Shown here: positions 35,693-44,802 of the stretch, in pieces
How positions within the stretch are numbered: the stretch's first letter is position 1
Layout: every line of letters begins with the position of its first letter
Assembly: GCF_011762185.1 (NCBI RefSeq)
Contig: NZ_JAASQJ010000002.1
Coordinates: 682,001-746,000 of the forward strand
Source: Dyadobacter arcticus
Lineage (GTDB): Bacteria > Bacteroidota > Bacteroidia > Cytophagales > Spirosomataceae
Direction: 5' to 3'
Length of the DNA: 64,000 bases
Translations under genes and position numbers: made by a program
Notes under the pieces: model-generated
Databases searched by the model: none
What the model saw: only the letters and a program-made list of their open reading frames with translations
What the model was told of the DNA's origin: nothing

Positions 35693-37108
35693 CTAATGCG
35701 CTGTCAGGCCCATTTTCTCACCTTCCTCGACCATATAGGCAAGGGCAGGCTCATATTCATTGGGTATGGTACCTTCCAGGATAGCCTCTCTGACCATTTC
35801 TTTAATGATGCCAACTTCGCGGGTTGGCTTTAACCCAAAAGTTTCCATGATTATTTCGCCGGTAATGACCGGCTGGAAGTTTCTTAACTTATCCCGCTCT
35901 TCAAGGTCTTTCAATTTCTGTTCTACCAGGTCGAAATTATGCAGGTAACGCTTTACTTTTTCGGGATTCTTGGAAGTAATATCCGCCCGGCAGAGTTTCA
36001 TCAGCGCTTCGATGTCTTCACCGGCCTCAACGAGCAATCTGCGCATGGCCGAATCCGTAATTTGTTCCTTGGATAAAACAATTGGACGTAAATGCAAACG
36101 TACCAGCTTCTTCACAAAGCGCATTTTCTCATTCTGCGGTAGCTTCATCCTCTTAAAAATCACAGGAACCATCCGTGCGCCCACTTCCTCATGGTTATGG
36201 AATGACCAGCCGATTCTTTTGTCAAATTTCTTAGTCGCTGGTTTTGCAATATCGTGCAAAATCGCTGCCCAGCGTAACCACAAATCGTCTGTATTCTGAG
36301 AAACATTATCGAGCACCTGCAAAGTATGGTAAAAATTATCCTTATGACCTTTGCCTTCAATGTTCTCCACGCCTTGTAGCTCAATCATTTCCGGGAAAAT
36401 AATAGCCAGCAATCCCGCATGGAACAGCAATTTGAAACCATAGGAAGGGATTGGGGAAAGGATGATCTTGTTCAACTCGTCGGAGATGCGCTCCATGGAA
36501 ACAATGGAAATGCGGTCCTTCATTTTGATGATCGCATCGAACGTATCCGGCTCAATATCAAAGTTCAACTGACTTGCAAAGCGGATCGCGCGCATCATTC
36601 GAAGCGGGTCGTCGGAAAACGTAATCTCAGGTTCAAGCGGTGTTCGAAGTATTTTTTTGCGTAAATCCCGCATTCCGTCAAACGGATCGACGAGGTCTCC
36701 AAAAGTATTTCTATCCAGGCTGATCCCCATTGCATTAATGGTAAAGTCGCGCCTGTTCTGATCGTCACTTAATGTTCCGTCCTCGACAGCCGGCTTCCGG
36801 GAATCGGTCCGATAAGATTCTTTTCTGGCTCCAACAAATTCAATTTCCAGATCGCCTTGCCGGATCTGTGCTGTTCCAAAGGTTTTGAAAATACTAACAA
36901 AGACATCAGGCCCAAGCTGACTTGCTACCAGTTCAGCCAATTCAATTCCGCTTCCAATTGAGACAATGTCAATATCCTTACTATTCCTTTTAAGAATTAG
37001 ATCCCTTACAAAACCACCAATCACATAAGCCTCCACACCAAGCTCAGCTGCCGACTTTGCCACAACATCCAGGATAGGATAGCCCAATAAGTGCTCTTTA
37101 AAATTCAT
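35693..37108 (-). CDS. cca: CCA tRNA nucleotidyltransferase with HD domain
   Basis: The enzyme adds or repairs the 3' CCA of tRNA. The class II nucleotidyltransferase head has GGFVRDLIL and the metal pair D45/D47 in SKDIDIVSIG. RRDFTINAMGIS and DPLRMMRAIRFASQL follow. A C-terminal HD phosphohydrolase domain carries ILHDIAKPATK and HNHEEVGARM. At 471 residues it has the HD-containing bacterial layout. It is transcribed alone. Confidence 0.93.
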   Translation of the reverse strand: MNFKEHLLGYPILDVVAKSAAELGVEAYVIGGFVRDLILKRNSKDIDIVSIGSGIELAELVASQLGPDVFVSIFKTFGTAQIRQGDLEIEFVGARKESYRTDSRKPAVEDGTLSDDQNRRDFTINAMGISLDRNTFGDLVDPFDGMRDLRKKILRTPLEPEITFSDDPLRMMRAIRFASQLNFDIEPDTFDAIIKMKDRISIVSMERISDELNKIILSPIPSYGFKLLFHAGLLAIIFPEMIELQGVENIEGKGHKDNFYHTLQVLDNVSQNTDDLWLRWAAILHDIAKPATKKFDKRIGWSFHNHEEVGARMVPVIFKRMKLPQNEKMRFVKKLVRLHLRPIVLSKEQITDSAMRRLLVEAGEDIEALMKLCRADITSKNPEKVKRYLHNFDLVEQKLKDLEERDKLRNFQPVITGEIIMETFGLKPTREVGIIKEMVREAILEGTIPNEYEPALAYMVEEGEKMGLTAH

Positions 37109-37112
37109 GCGG

Positions 37113-37120
37113 CAAAGGTA
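37113..37120 (-). promoter_or_regulatory. possible -7 box (TACCTTTG) directly before cca
   Basis: An exact TAnnTTTG match on the minus strand ends only four bases from the cca ATG at 37106-37108. If used, it would give a leaderless or almost leaderless mRNA. There is no TTG at the expected -33 spacing. Confidence 0.3.
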
Positions 37121-37288
37121 TTGAATTCTTATGGTCAGGTTTTGTAGTCTAAATAAAATGCTTTTGATCGAATGGAAGGCTTATGGCCAATTTTTGTCAG
37201 AAATCACTGACATCAGAAATGGAGATTTCCGAATGGCTGGATGATCCATATCTCGTCGATAGCTATTTAATCCATGATTTTCATTTCA

Positions 37289-37660
37289 TCAGCTATTTAC
37301 CATAAAAAACGCCGTCCGGGGAAACCTGTCAAACAATTCATCTTTCAATTCCTTGCTAATCGGCAGATGACCTACCGCCTCTGACATGCATTGCAGCCAG
37401 GCAATGGCATCATCCTCGGTGATCGTGTGGGGCATGTGGCGGGCACGCATCATGGGGTGCCCATACACGTCTGAATATATTTGTGGACCGCCCAGAAATT
37501 GCGTTAAAAACAATCTCTGCTTCTCCTTAATCAGGTCTTTGTCACTTTTAAAAAGCCTCGAAATGAGCTCATGCTCAAAGACGAGGTCATAAAATTTATC
37601 TGTCACCTTCCTAAGCGCTTCGTCACCGCCAATACGTTCATACAATGTTTCGTTTTCCAT
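37289..37660 (-). CDS. group II truncated hemoglobin
   Basis: The 123-residue globin has the proximal histidine H75 in MMRARHMPH and the group II features LYERIGGDEAL, LTQFLGGPQIYSDVYGHP and a Trp in DAIAWLQCM at the G8 position. Such TrHb2 proteins bind O2 or NO and take part in redox or nitrosative stress handling. It is on the minus strand just downstream of amn, with a 94-bp gap, so possibly but not clearly co-transcribed. Confidence 0.9.
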   Translation of the reverse strand: MENETLYERIGGDEALRKVTDKFYDLVFEHELISRLFKSDKDLIKEKQRLFLTQFLGGPQIYSDVYGHPMMRARHMPHTITEDDAIAWLQCMSEAVGHLPISKELKDELFDRFPRTAFFMVNS

Positions 37661-37754
37661 TCCAATAGATTAATTCCTTTCCTTCTGAAAAATGTATTTT
37701 ACAGGTAGAGCACATCAGTGTTAAAAATAATTAGTGACATGGACATGGTGGTTA

Positions 37755-38528
37755 TCAGCTTTCGAAGCGCAAGTGCTTTACGGAAGCGCCTGAACGTGCA
37801 AGTTCCGTCAATGCTTCAATGCCGATGTCCAAATGCTTTTTGACATAGTTAGTAGTCACTTTTTTATCGCTTTCTTCCGTTTTCACACCCTCAGGTACCA
37901 TTGGATTGTCGGAAACGAGCAGCAAGGCACCATGTGGAATGGAATTGGCAAAACCGACAATGAAAATAGTAGCTGTTTCCATATCGATCGCCATGGCTCG
38001 GATTTCCCGGAGGTATTCTTTGAAGCTGTCGTCGTGCTCCCAGATCCTGCGGTTAGTAGTGTAAACGGTCCCAGTCCAATAATCCATTTTATGTTTGGCA
38101 ATGCTTGCGGAAACGGTACTTTGGAGACGGAAGGATGGCAATGCGGGAATTTCGGGAGGCATATAGTCATCGCTGGTGCCTTCGCCGCGGATGGCTGCAA
38201 TTGGAAGAATTAAATCCCCCACCTGTGTTTTTTTCAATCCACCGCATTTGCCCAAAAATAGCACAGCCTTGGGATTAATTGCCGATAAAAGATCCATGAT
38301 CGTCGCCGCCATTGGGCTTCCCATGCCGAAATTAATGATGGTAATGTCTTTGGCAGTAGCCGTTTGCATCGCCCTGCCCTGCCCTTTTACATCCACACCG
38401 AATTTCTCGGCAAACATGGTCACATAATTCCCAAAATTGGTGAGCAGGATGTAGTTTCCAAATTCTTCAACCGGAGTTCCTGTATAACGTGGAAGCCAAT
38501 TTTCGACAATTTGATCTTTGGTAGTCAT
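37755..38528 (-). CDS. amn: AMP nucleosidase
   Basis: The enzyme cleaves AMP to adenine and ribose 5-phosphate. It is a PNP/UDP-family fold with INFGMGSPMAATIMDLL (phosphate loop), LGKCGGL, AIRGEGTSDDYMPPEIPALP and the purine-site motif AIDMETATIF. At 257 residues it matches the short Bacteroidota AMP nucleosidase without the E. coli-type N-terminal regulatory domain. It diverges from the HsdR-N-like gene with about 50 bp between starts. Confidence 0.9.
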   Translation of the reverse strand: MTTKDQIVENWLPRYTGTPVEEFGNYILLTNFGNYVTMFAEKFGVDVKGQGRAMQTATAKDITIINFGMGSPMAATIMDLLSAINPKAVLFLGKCGGLKKTQVGDLILPIAAIRGEGTSDDYMPPEIPALPSFRLQSTVSASIAKHKMDYWTGTVYTTNRRIWEHDDSFKEYLREIRAMAIDMETATIFIVGFANSIPHGALLLVSDNPMVPEGVKTEESDKKVTTNYVKKHLDIGIEALTELARSGASVKHLRFES

Positions 38529-38578
38529 GAATTTTTAAGGTTTATTGGCGTGGGTTGCCGGTATGTGTATCTTCGTTT

Positions 38579-39028
38579 ATGGAAGCATTGAATCTTCCCG
38601 AATTTGCTTATAAAGTTAAGCAGGTTACCGGGAAACCATATATTTTCGATATTATACGGAGGAAATTCGTTTCTCTGACGCCGGAAGAATGGGTTCGTCA
38701 GCATTTCATCCATTTACTCATCACCCATTATGGGTATCCCAAATCACTCTTCGCCGTAGAAACGGGTATGGTGTACAATACGCTGGCGAAAAGAACGGAT
38801 ATTATGATCCTATCCTCCAATTCACTGCCCTTTCTTCTAGTCGAATGCAAGGCACCATTTATTACCGTCAACGACGCTACCTTCGCTCAGATTAGCAGGT
38901 ATAACTTCACCTTACAACCTCAATTCCTGGCAGTTACCAACGGCATGAGCCACTATTGCTTTAAGGCGGTCAACGGCCAAGTCCATTTTATGGATGACTT
39001 TCCGGCTTATCGGGAAAACAACCTTTAA
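38579..39028 (+). CDS. stand-alone HsdR N-terminal-like PD-(D/E)XK protein
   Basis: From ATG 38579 (MEALNLPEFAYKV) the 149-residue protein matches the HSDR_N_2 domain: LTPEEWVRQHFIHLLI, then the nuclease core RTDIMIL...LLVECKAPF, with D and E-x-K residues in place. There are no helicase domains and no HsdM or HsdS gene nearby, so it is not a type I restriction system. Lone copies are widespread in Bacteroidota and their role is unknown. The frame to 38555 adds eight residues. A hairpin terminator follows. Confidence 0.83.
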   Translation: MEALNLPEFAYKVKQVTGKPYIFDIIRRKFVSLTPEEWVRQHFIHLLITHYGYPKSLFAVETGMVYNTLAKRTDIMILSSNSLPFLLVECKAPFITVNDATFAQISRYNFTLQPQFLAVTNGMSHYCFKAVNGQVHFMDDFPAYRENNL

Positions 39029-39050
39029 CCATCCTTTCAGGAACAAAAAT

Positions 39051-39077
39051 AAAGCCTGCCGCAACCGGACAGGCTTT
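39051..39077. terminator. bidirectional hairpin terminator
   Basis: Stem aaagcctg/caggcttt (39051-39058 and 39070-39077) with an 11-nt loop that can form two further pairs, with A and T tracts on the outer sides. It separates the convergent HsdR-N-like and YceI genes. Confidence 0.7.
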
Positions 39078-39101
39078 AAAACAACTATTAGCCATGAAAA
39101 A

Positions 39102-39719
39102 TTATTTGGCCGCAACCAATTTCACATCAATGCTGAAATCATCATGGATCATTTTATCGCCGAGATTTTCGAAAAATGATTTCGAATTGTATTTAATGTC
39201 AAATTTAGAACGGTCAACAATCAGTTTACCCGTAGCTTCTGCTCCTGTGGCCGATGTTGTGACCGTCACAGGGAAAGTAACCGGCTTGGTAATTCCTTTA
39301 ATTGTCAAATCACCTGTTACATCATAAACGCCAGCCGATTTTGCAGTCGCCTTTGTTACTATAAAAGTCGCAGTCGGGTGTTTCTCTACTGAAAAGAAGT
39401 CTTCGGACTTCAAATGACCAATTAATTTCTCATTGTAAGACTTGTCGGTAAGGTCTGTACAAGTGATACTTGTAAGATCTGCAACAAATTTTCCGCCTGT
39501 TAATTTAGTACCATCCAAAGTCATTGAACCTTCTTTCAGGGCAATTTTGCCAGTATGCTCCCCAGTAACTTTTTTAGCCAGCCATGTAAGCTCACTTTTA
39601 GCAGTGTTCACTTTAAGATTAGCGGCTTTTTTATCGTCAGCCGAAACAGTAGAAGAAACAAACAAGGCTACTGCAAGAGATGCAACAAAAAGCTTAACCG
39701 ATTTCATTGTAGTTTTCAT
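39102..39719 (-). CDS. YceI family periplasmic protein
   Basis: The signal peptide spans about 1-27 (ending VSADD). The lipocalin-like YceI fold follows: SELTWLAKKVTGEHTGKI, MTLDGTKLTGGKFVADL, HLKSEDFFSVEKHPTATF, VTGDLTIKGITKPVTF. These proteins bind polyisoprenoid-type lipids in the periplasm and are linked to stress or electron transport. The MarR gene lies 41 nt upstream of the start, within the 39720-39760 gap on the same strand, and the pairing is common in Bacteroidota, so MarR probably controls it. Confidence 0.92.
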   Translation of the reverse strand: MKTTMKSVKLFVASLAVALFVSSTVSADDKKAANLKVNTAKSELTWLAKKVTGEHTGKIALKEGSMTLDGTKLTGGKFVADLTSITCTDLTDKSYNEKLIGHLKSEDFFSVEKHPTATFIVTKATAKSAGVYDVTGDLTIKGITKPVTFPVTVTTSATGAEATGKLIVDRSKFDIKYNSKSFFENLGDKMIHDDFSIDVKLVAAK

Positions 39720-39760
39720 TTTGAATTAAATTAAATTAAATTGATTTATTGTGATTATTG

Positions 39761-40219
39761 TTATTTTCCGGATTCCCGAAGCTTATCCAGCATTGCACTG
39801 AATTGGTCTGCTTCTTCAGGAGTAATAATGCTGTAACGTTCTTCCCAGGCATCCACAAAAGGATCCAGTTCACTAAGCAGTTGCAGCCCTTCTTCGGTAA
39901 TTACTACATCTACTGCCCGCCTGTCGCTCGGACAGGATGTACGTTTGGCAAGATTTTTAGCCAATAGCTTGTCCACCAGCCGGGAAGTATTAGAATTTCT
40001 GTCAAGCATCCTTTCCGTAATGTCGCTTACCTTAATCGGGTTCTGCTTTTGACCGCGCAAAATCCTGAGCACATTGTATTGCTGAGACGTAATATCGTAT
40101 GCCTTGAGTGTTTCCATCTGCTGGTATTCCAGCCAGTTACTGGTATAAAGAATGTTCAGGGCCAACCGCTGGTAAGCGTTCCGAAATTTATTTTGCTTAA
40201 TATCAGTTTCAATAGACAT
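39761..40219 (-). CDS. MarR-family transcriptional regulator
   Basis: The ATG at 40217-40219 gives MSIETDIKQNKFRNAYQRLA, the normal family start; the frame to 40255 adds 12 unlike residues. The winged helix spans about 45-120 (TSQQYNVLRILRGQ, VSDITERMLDRNSNTSRLVD, wing CPSDRRAVDVVITEEG). It likely acts as a dimeric repressor responding to small phenolic or redox ligands. It sits immediately upstream of yceI on the same strand, so it probably autoregulates that pair. Confidence 0.9.
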   Translation of the reverse strand: MSIETDIKQNKFRNAYQRLALNILYTSNWLEYQQMETLKAYDITSQQYNVLRILRGQKQNPIKVSDITERMLDRNSNTSRLVDKLLAKNLAKRTSCPSDRRAVDVVITEEGLQLLSELDPFVDAWEERYSIITPEEADQFSAMLDKLRESGK

Positions 40220-40318
40220 AGCTGATTGATCTAAATGCGAACAATGTAGATACATTTAATGTCAAAACATCTATTTATAAAACAATGGTTCCGGTTTGAA
40301 AAAAATATTTAAAAATCT

Positions 40319-40912
40319 TTGATGATCTCATTACAAAAATCCCTGATTCTCGCTTCCAATTCCCCAAGAAGAAAGCAAATATTATCAGATGCAGGATTTG
40401 AATTTGAGGTTGAGGTGATCAGTACCGACGAAAGCTTCCCCGCAGATCTGCCCATTGAAGAGGTAGCAGCCTACATTTCCAAAGAAAAAGCGATAATGTT
40501 CAGGAATATCCGGCCCGATCACCTGATCCTGACGGCAGATACGGTAGTCATTGCAGAAAATCAGGTATTGAACAAACCTGCCGACTTCCATGAAGCCTTT
40601 TCCCTGTTGAAAATGCTTTCGGGCCAAAGCCATCAGGTCATCACCGCGGTAAGTTTGCTCTCCGGCGACTATCTGCAAACCATATCTGATCAGGCAACAG
40701 TTTACTTCCGCGCATTGGAAGATTCCGAAATAACCTACTATATTGAGCATTACAAACCCTTCGACAAGGCGGGATCTTACGGTATTCAGGAGTGGATTGG
40801 CATGGTCGGGATTGAAAAAATTGAAGGATCGTTTTATACCATTATGGGGCTTCCCATCCAGGTCGTTTATCAAATGTTAAAACCCTATTTCGGCATTGCC
40901 AGCTCATCATGA
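40319..40912 (+). CDS. maf: Maf-family nucleotide pyrophosphatase
   Basis: Maf hydrolyses non-canonical NTPs to monophosphates and is linked to septum formation. The motifs are SLILASNSPRRKQIL at the start, ILTADTVVI, FDKAGSYGIQEW and IEGSFYTIMGLPI. At 197 residues the length is typical. The second ATG (MISLQ) is one codon downstream. The GH13 gene starts in ATGA overlap with its stop, so the two are translationally coupled, although no functional link is obvious. Confidence 0.92.
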   Translation: MMISLQKSLILASNSPRRKQILSDAGFEFEVEVISTDESFPADLPIEEVAAYISKEKAIMFRNIRPDHLILTADTVVIAENQVLNKPADFHEAFSLLKMLSGQSHQVITAVSLLSGDYLQTISDQATVYFRALEDSEITYYIEHYKPFDKAGSYGIQEWIGMVGIEKIEGSFYTIMGLPIQVVYQMLKPYFGIASSS

Positions 40913-42414
40913 TTGCAGACAAGTCGAAATTTATTCCACGGATTTGTTACGAAATTTTTGTCCGTTCATTCTGTGACTCAAATGGCGACGGGATTGGTGA
41001 TTTACAGGGCATTATTTCAAAATTGGATTACCTGGCAGAACTCGGCATTGAAGCCCTTTGGCTCACTCCGATCCATCCATCGCCGAGTTACCACAAATAC
41101 GACGTCACCGATTACTATTCCATCGAACCGGAATATGGAACGCTGGATGATTTCAGAATGCTCCTTCGAGAGGCCCATAACCGGAATATCCAGGTCTACC
41201 TCGATCTGATCATCAACCACACCAGCACATTACACCCCTGGTTTGCCGAAGCGAGAAAAAGCCGCGACAATGTTTTCAGAAATTTTTATTGGTGGATGAC
41301 CCCGCCGCAGATCGAGTCGCTTGGGATTTCGAAAAGGGAAACTTCCGATGATTCCCAGGTCGTGTATCCATGGCACGACAATCCCGAAGACCAGGAGAAA
41401 TATTATGGCCTGTTTTTCAAAGGCATGCCCGATTTGAACTATCATTCCGAAGAGTTGCGCCATGAATTAGAAAAAATCATTCGCTTTTGGTTGGTCGAAG
41501 TTGGCGTGGACGGGTTTCGGCTGGATGCGGCCAGACACATTTATCCGGATTGGGAAAAGGAAGAAAGCATTGGTTTCTGGGACTACTTTTCCAGGCTCGT
41601 GAAAGATGTCAAGCCTGAAGCATTCACTGTTGCCGAAGTTTGGGCTGAAACAGAAGAAGTTGCCCCCTATTTCAAATACCTCAATGCTACCTTTCACTTT
41701 GACCTGAGTTTTGCATTGCAGCGGATTGTGCTCCACGAGAAGGATGAAGCCATGATCGAAAAGCTTTTGGACAGTTATGCATTATTTGAGAAATACAACC
41801 CACTTTTCATCGACGCGATCATGCTCACTAACCACGATCAGGACCGGATTGGCAGTGTGGTAGGAAATAATAAAGATAAAATAAAGCTGGCAGCGAGTAT
41901 CCTGCTTACCCTACCAGGGCAACCCTACATTTATTATGGAGAAGAAATAGGTATGCTGGGCACAAAACCTGATCCCTATATTCGCGAGCCATTTTTATGG
42001 TCCGAGGACGAGGAGAATCATTCTGAAAATACCCATTGGATCGATGCGCAATTTTCTACTAATCAGACGATAATGCCTCTTGTTGAGCAAAAAAGAGATG
42101 CAGCTTCCATTTACAATCACTATCATTTCCTGATCAGTCTCCGGAAAACAGAGCCCGCATTATGTCAGATTTTCGCACCAAATCTGCACCGGGTATGCTT
42201 GCACGATGACCAGCTTCTAGCTTATTTCAGGCCACATGTGGATAAGTCATTGGTTATTATTCACAATTTGAGTGGTTATCCTAAACACATAGACCTTCCG
42301 GAAGATAAAGCTGATTTCCGGAATGTGCTCTTTTCATCCGATTTGTCTCATTCGGATGGATTCATCAACGCGACACTAGCTCCATACAGCAGCCTGATCC
42401 TCTCTGCTATTTAG
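40909..42414 (+). CDS. GH13 alpha-amylase family protein
   Basis: The TIM-barrel glycosidase has GH13 regions I-IV: DLIINHTS, GFRLDAARH (nucleophile D206), TVAEVWAE (acid/base E243) and MLTNHDQDR (D310). The start CYEIFVRSFCDSNGDGIGDL and the YDVTDYY motif resemble oligo-1,6-glucosidase / trehalose synthase / maltogenic subfamilies. There is no signal peptide, so it acts on intracellular maltodextrins or trehalose. At 501 residues it has the catalytic core plus a short C-terminal sandwich. The exact specificity is uncertain. Confidence 0.9.
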   Translation: MIADKSKFIPRICYEIFVRSFCDSNGDGIGDLQGIISKLDYLAELGIEALWLTPIHPSPSYHKYDVTDYYSIEPEYGTLDDFRMLLREAHNRNIQVYLDLIINHTSTLHPWFAEARKSRDNVFRNFYWWMTPPQIESLGISKRETSDDSQVVYPWHDNPEDQEKYYGLFFKGMPDLNYHSEELRHELEKIIRFWLVEVGVDGFRLDAARHIYPDWEKEESIGFWDYFSRLVKDVKPEAFTVAEVWAETEEVAPYFKYLNATFHFDLSFALQRIVLHEKDEAMIEKLLDSYALFEKYNPLFIDAIMLTNHDQDRIGSVVGNNKDKIKLAASILLTLPGQPYIYYGEEIGMLGTKPDPYIREPFLWSEDEENHSENTHWIDAQFSTNQTIMPLVEQKRDAASIYNHYHFLISLRKTEPALCQIFAPNLHRVCLHDDQLLAYFRPHVDKSLVIIHNLSGYPKHIDLPEDKADFRNVLFSSDLSHSDGFINATLAPYSSLILSAI

Positions 42415-42506
42415 AATTTCAGTATAATTCACACAAGCAGTAGGTTGCACCCGGGATGCTTCTTTTTGATAAAAATATCTTATTGTTTGAACAAAACATT
42501 CTTTCC

Positions 42507-43517
42507 ATGAAGCACGGTTTACGTCTTTGCATCCTGATCCTTTTCCTGGCCCAAATTTCACTTGCCCAGAGATCCTATCCCACACTCGGAAAAGTGATTT
42601 ATGAAGATCCTTCATTTGAAAAACTGCTACCCAAAGATTCCAAGGTAGAAGTGCTTGCCTCGGGTTTTGAATGGTCAGAAGGCCCGGTTTGGAATAAAGA
42701 AGGCAATTATCTTTTGTTTTCTGATGTGCCAAAAAACAAAGTTTATAAATGGGAGGAGAAAACAGGCCTGTCCGTTTTTCTGGAACCGTCTGGTTATACC
42801 GGTTTGGGGCTTTACAGTGATGAGGAAGGGAGCAACGGTCTCGCAATAGACAGCAAAGGACGTCTGATTTCATGCGAACATGGCGACCGCAGAATTTCCG
42901 CTATGCCTTTGAACGGTGGCGGAAAATTAACTTTGGCTGACAGTTTTGATGGGAAACGTTTCAACAGTCCGAATGACGTTACAGAACATTCCAATGGCAG
43001 CTATTACTTCACCGACCCGCCCTATGGATTAAGCAAAAAACATGCAGATACGAGCAGGGAAATCCCGGAGCTGGGCGTATATCGCATTGCAAAAGATGGC
43101 AAAGTGACGATGGAAATTGCGGACCTAAGCCGTCCAAACGGACTAGCATTTTCGCCAGACGGAAAGACTTTATATGTAGCCCAATCGGACCCGGATAAAG
43201 CAATTATTATGTCCTATCCGGTGGAGACAAGCGGAAAAATTGGTGCTGGGAAATTGGTTTATGATGCTACCGCAATGGTTAAGGCAGGAAAAGCAGGATT
43301 GCCTGACGGATTGAAGGTGGACAAAGACGGAAATCTCTGGTCGTCGGGCCCTGGCGGAATGCTTATTTTGACCCCAGCAGGAAAATTGCTTGGCCGGATC
43401 GATATGGGAGAACTTACATCCAATTGCGCCTGGGGAAACGATGGCTCTACATTGTATATGACAGTTGACGGATACGTTTGCCGGATCAAGACAAATACAA
43501 AAGGCGCTGGCTGGTAA
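42507..43517 (+). CDS. secreted SMP-30/gluconolactonase-like protein
   Basis: The ATG at 42507 gives MKHGLRLCILILFLAQISLA, a clean signal peptide; the 17 upstream codons to 42456 look random. The six-bladed propeller shows FEWSEGPVW (metal Glu), RFNSPNDVTEH, YFTDPPYG, RPNGLAFSPDGKTLYVA and GLPDGLKVDKDGNLW. It likely opens sugar lactones in the periplasm, in line with other sugar-oxidation genes in the window. Length (336 residues) is normal. Confidence 0.9.
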   Translation: MKHGLRLCILILFLAQISLAQRSYPTLGKVIYEDPSFEKLLPKDSKVEVLASGFEWSEGPVWNKEGNYLLFSDVPKNKVYKWEEKTGLSVFLEPSGYTGLGLYSDEEGSNGLAIDSKGRLISCEHGDRRISAMPLNGGGKLTLADSFDGKRFNSPNDVTEHSNGSYYFTDPPYGLSKKHADTSREIPELGVYRIAKDGKVTMEIADLSRPNGLAFSPDGKTLYVAQSDPDKAIIMSYPVETSGKIGAGKLVYDATAMVKAGKAGLPDGLKVDKDGNLWSSGPGGMLILTPAGKLLGRIDMGELTSNCAWGNDGSTLYMTVDGYVCRIKTNTKGAGW

Positions 43518-43519
43518 TC

Positions 43520-44053
43520 TTATTTATCACCAATTTTCCGGACCGACCTTAACGTGTTTTCCACTTCCCGCTTCACGACGAGCCAGTTGGTTTTGCCGTT
43601 TTTATAGATATTGGTATAAGCCTTGTAAAGTGTCAGCCGGTCTTCCGTAACTTTATCCAACTCTTCTGAAATGACCTCCTTACCCGATTGACTGGACGTT
43701 TTGTATTCACCGACTAACACAGTCCAACGGCTTTCCAGGATGTCCAGTTCGTACAAAACCAATTCACCCATTTTATCCATTTCTTCATACTGGATAACCA
43801 GTTTCTGGTTATAGTCCGTCTTGGCATAATTGCTTTTAACATCCTCCTCCATCATTTTATCGTAATCCCTTTTGTAGGCGTCTTTTCCAGTCGAGGTTGG
43901 CGAAGTGCGTATTCGCTCGCGTTCGTCCAAATCACGGTCACTGGCCGTAGTCGTCCCGTGTCTCTGGTCATACCTTTTTTGCAATGTTTCCGAGCAGGAC
44001 ATTTGAATAAAAGCGAGAATAAGCGTGCAGTAGAATATTATGTTCTTTTTCAA
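43520..44053 (-). CDS. hypothetical lipoprotein, coiled-coil rich
   Basis: The product begins MKKNIIFYCTLILAFIQMSC, with lipobox IQMSC. It then has a charged, low-complexity region (YDQRHGTTTASDRDLDERER) and a helical stretch to the end (YEEMDKMGELVLYELDILES). No known domain is recognised. It converges with the SMP-30 gene with 2 nt between stops. The 242 bp upstream hold AT-rich sequence and no gene. Confidence 0.65.
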   Translation of the reverse strand: MKKNIIFYCTLILAFIQMSCSETLQKRYDQRHGTTTASDRDLDERERIRTSPTSTGKDAYKRDYDKMMEEDVKSNYAKTDYNQKLVIQYEEMDKMGELVLYELDILESRWTVLVGEYKTSSQSGKEVISEELDKVTEDRLTLYKAYTNIYKNGKTNWLVVKREVENTLRSVRKIGDK

Positions 44054-44295
44054 TGGTTTATGATTTGAAATTTGTAAGAGTCGGATTCCAATATTAAGAT
44101 TAAAGTAAAAGAATTTCGGAATTAATTCAAGGCACTTATCCTCTTTAACAAAAACAGTGCCATTCTCACCGACTCTAACCGACCCATATCCATTCGATCA
44201 AATTAACCGGTTCGTTTTGTTTCAGGATCTATTTAATGCTAATATTGGAGCTCATTTACATATTCAGCCGATCTTAAAACCAACTTATCGCGCAC

Positions 44296-44802
44296 GTGGA
44301 CCCATTGAAGACGAGTAAAATTTTTAATGCCAAAGATCTAATAGCTTATTTTATCGTTGCAGGTACCGGTGCAGTCATCCAGTTAGTTTCCAGCAGTTTA
44401 ATTCAGGATTGGTTCGATATTTCGTGGAGCGCATCTATCTTTCCATCCTATCTTGTCGGCTTTGTAGTCGGTTTTACCCTCACGAAGTTATTTGCGTTTG
44501 ACGCCCGCCGCACCAACCAAACGCGCCGCGAAATGGTAAAGTTTTTAATGGTGGCCGTGGTTTCCTATCTCGTTACCCAAATATTCACGATTGGCTCCTA
44601 CACGCTGGCAGTCGATGTACTGGGCATGGACGTTTACATTGCAAAGCTGCCATTTGGTAAAAAAGAGGTTAATGTTACCGAAATGAGTTCCTATATATGC
44701 GGGATGGGTTTTAGTTTTATCAGCAACTACATTCTTCACAAAACTTTCACTTTCAAAAGCACCGGTTTCTACGACCGCCTGAAAGAGCTGATTAAAGATT
44801 AG
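44296..44802 (+). CDS. GtrA family membrane protein
   Basis: Four membrane helices at about 17-36, 44-64, 85-110 and 128-150 with the GtrA pattern: LIAYFIVAGTGAVIQL, PSYLVGFVVGFTLTKLFAF, KFLMVAVVSYLVTQ, SYICGMGFSFISNYILHKTF. GtrA proteins are implicated in flipping undecaprenyl-linked sugars for cell-surface glycans. The start used is GTG at 44296; the frame has no ATG near the N-terminus. It is 168 residues. It converges with the thiolase gene, the stops overlapping by 4 nt. Confidence 0.82.
   Translation: MDPLKTSKIFNAKDLIAYFIVAGTGAVIQLVSSSLIQDWFDISWSASIFPSYLVGFVVGFTLTKLFAFDARRTNQTRREMVKFLMVAVVSYLVTQIFTIGSYTLAVDVLGMDVYIAKLPFGKKEVNVTEMSSYICGMGFSFISNYILHKTFTFKSTGFYDRLKELIKD

Noticed and set aside
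38579..39028. Possible restriction-modification system
   Set aside because: Only an HsdR N-terminal-like domain is present; no helicase, methylase or specificity gene is nearby.
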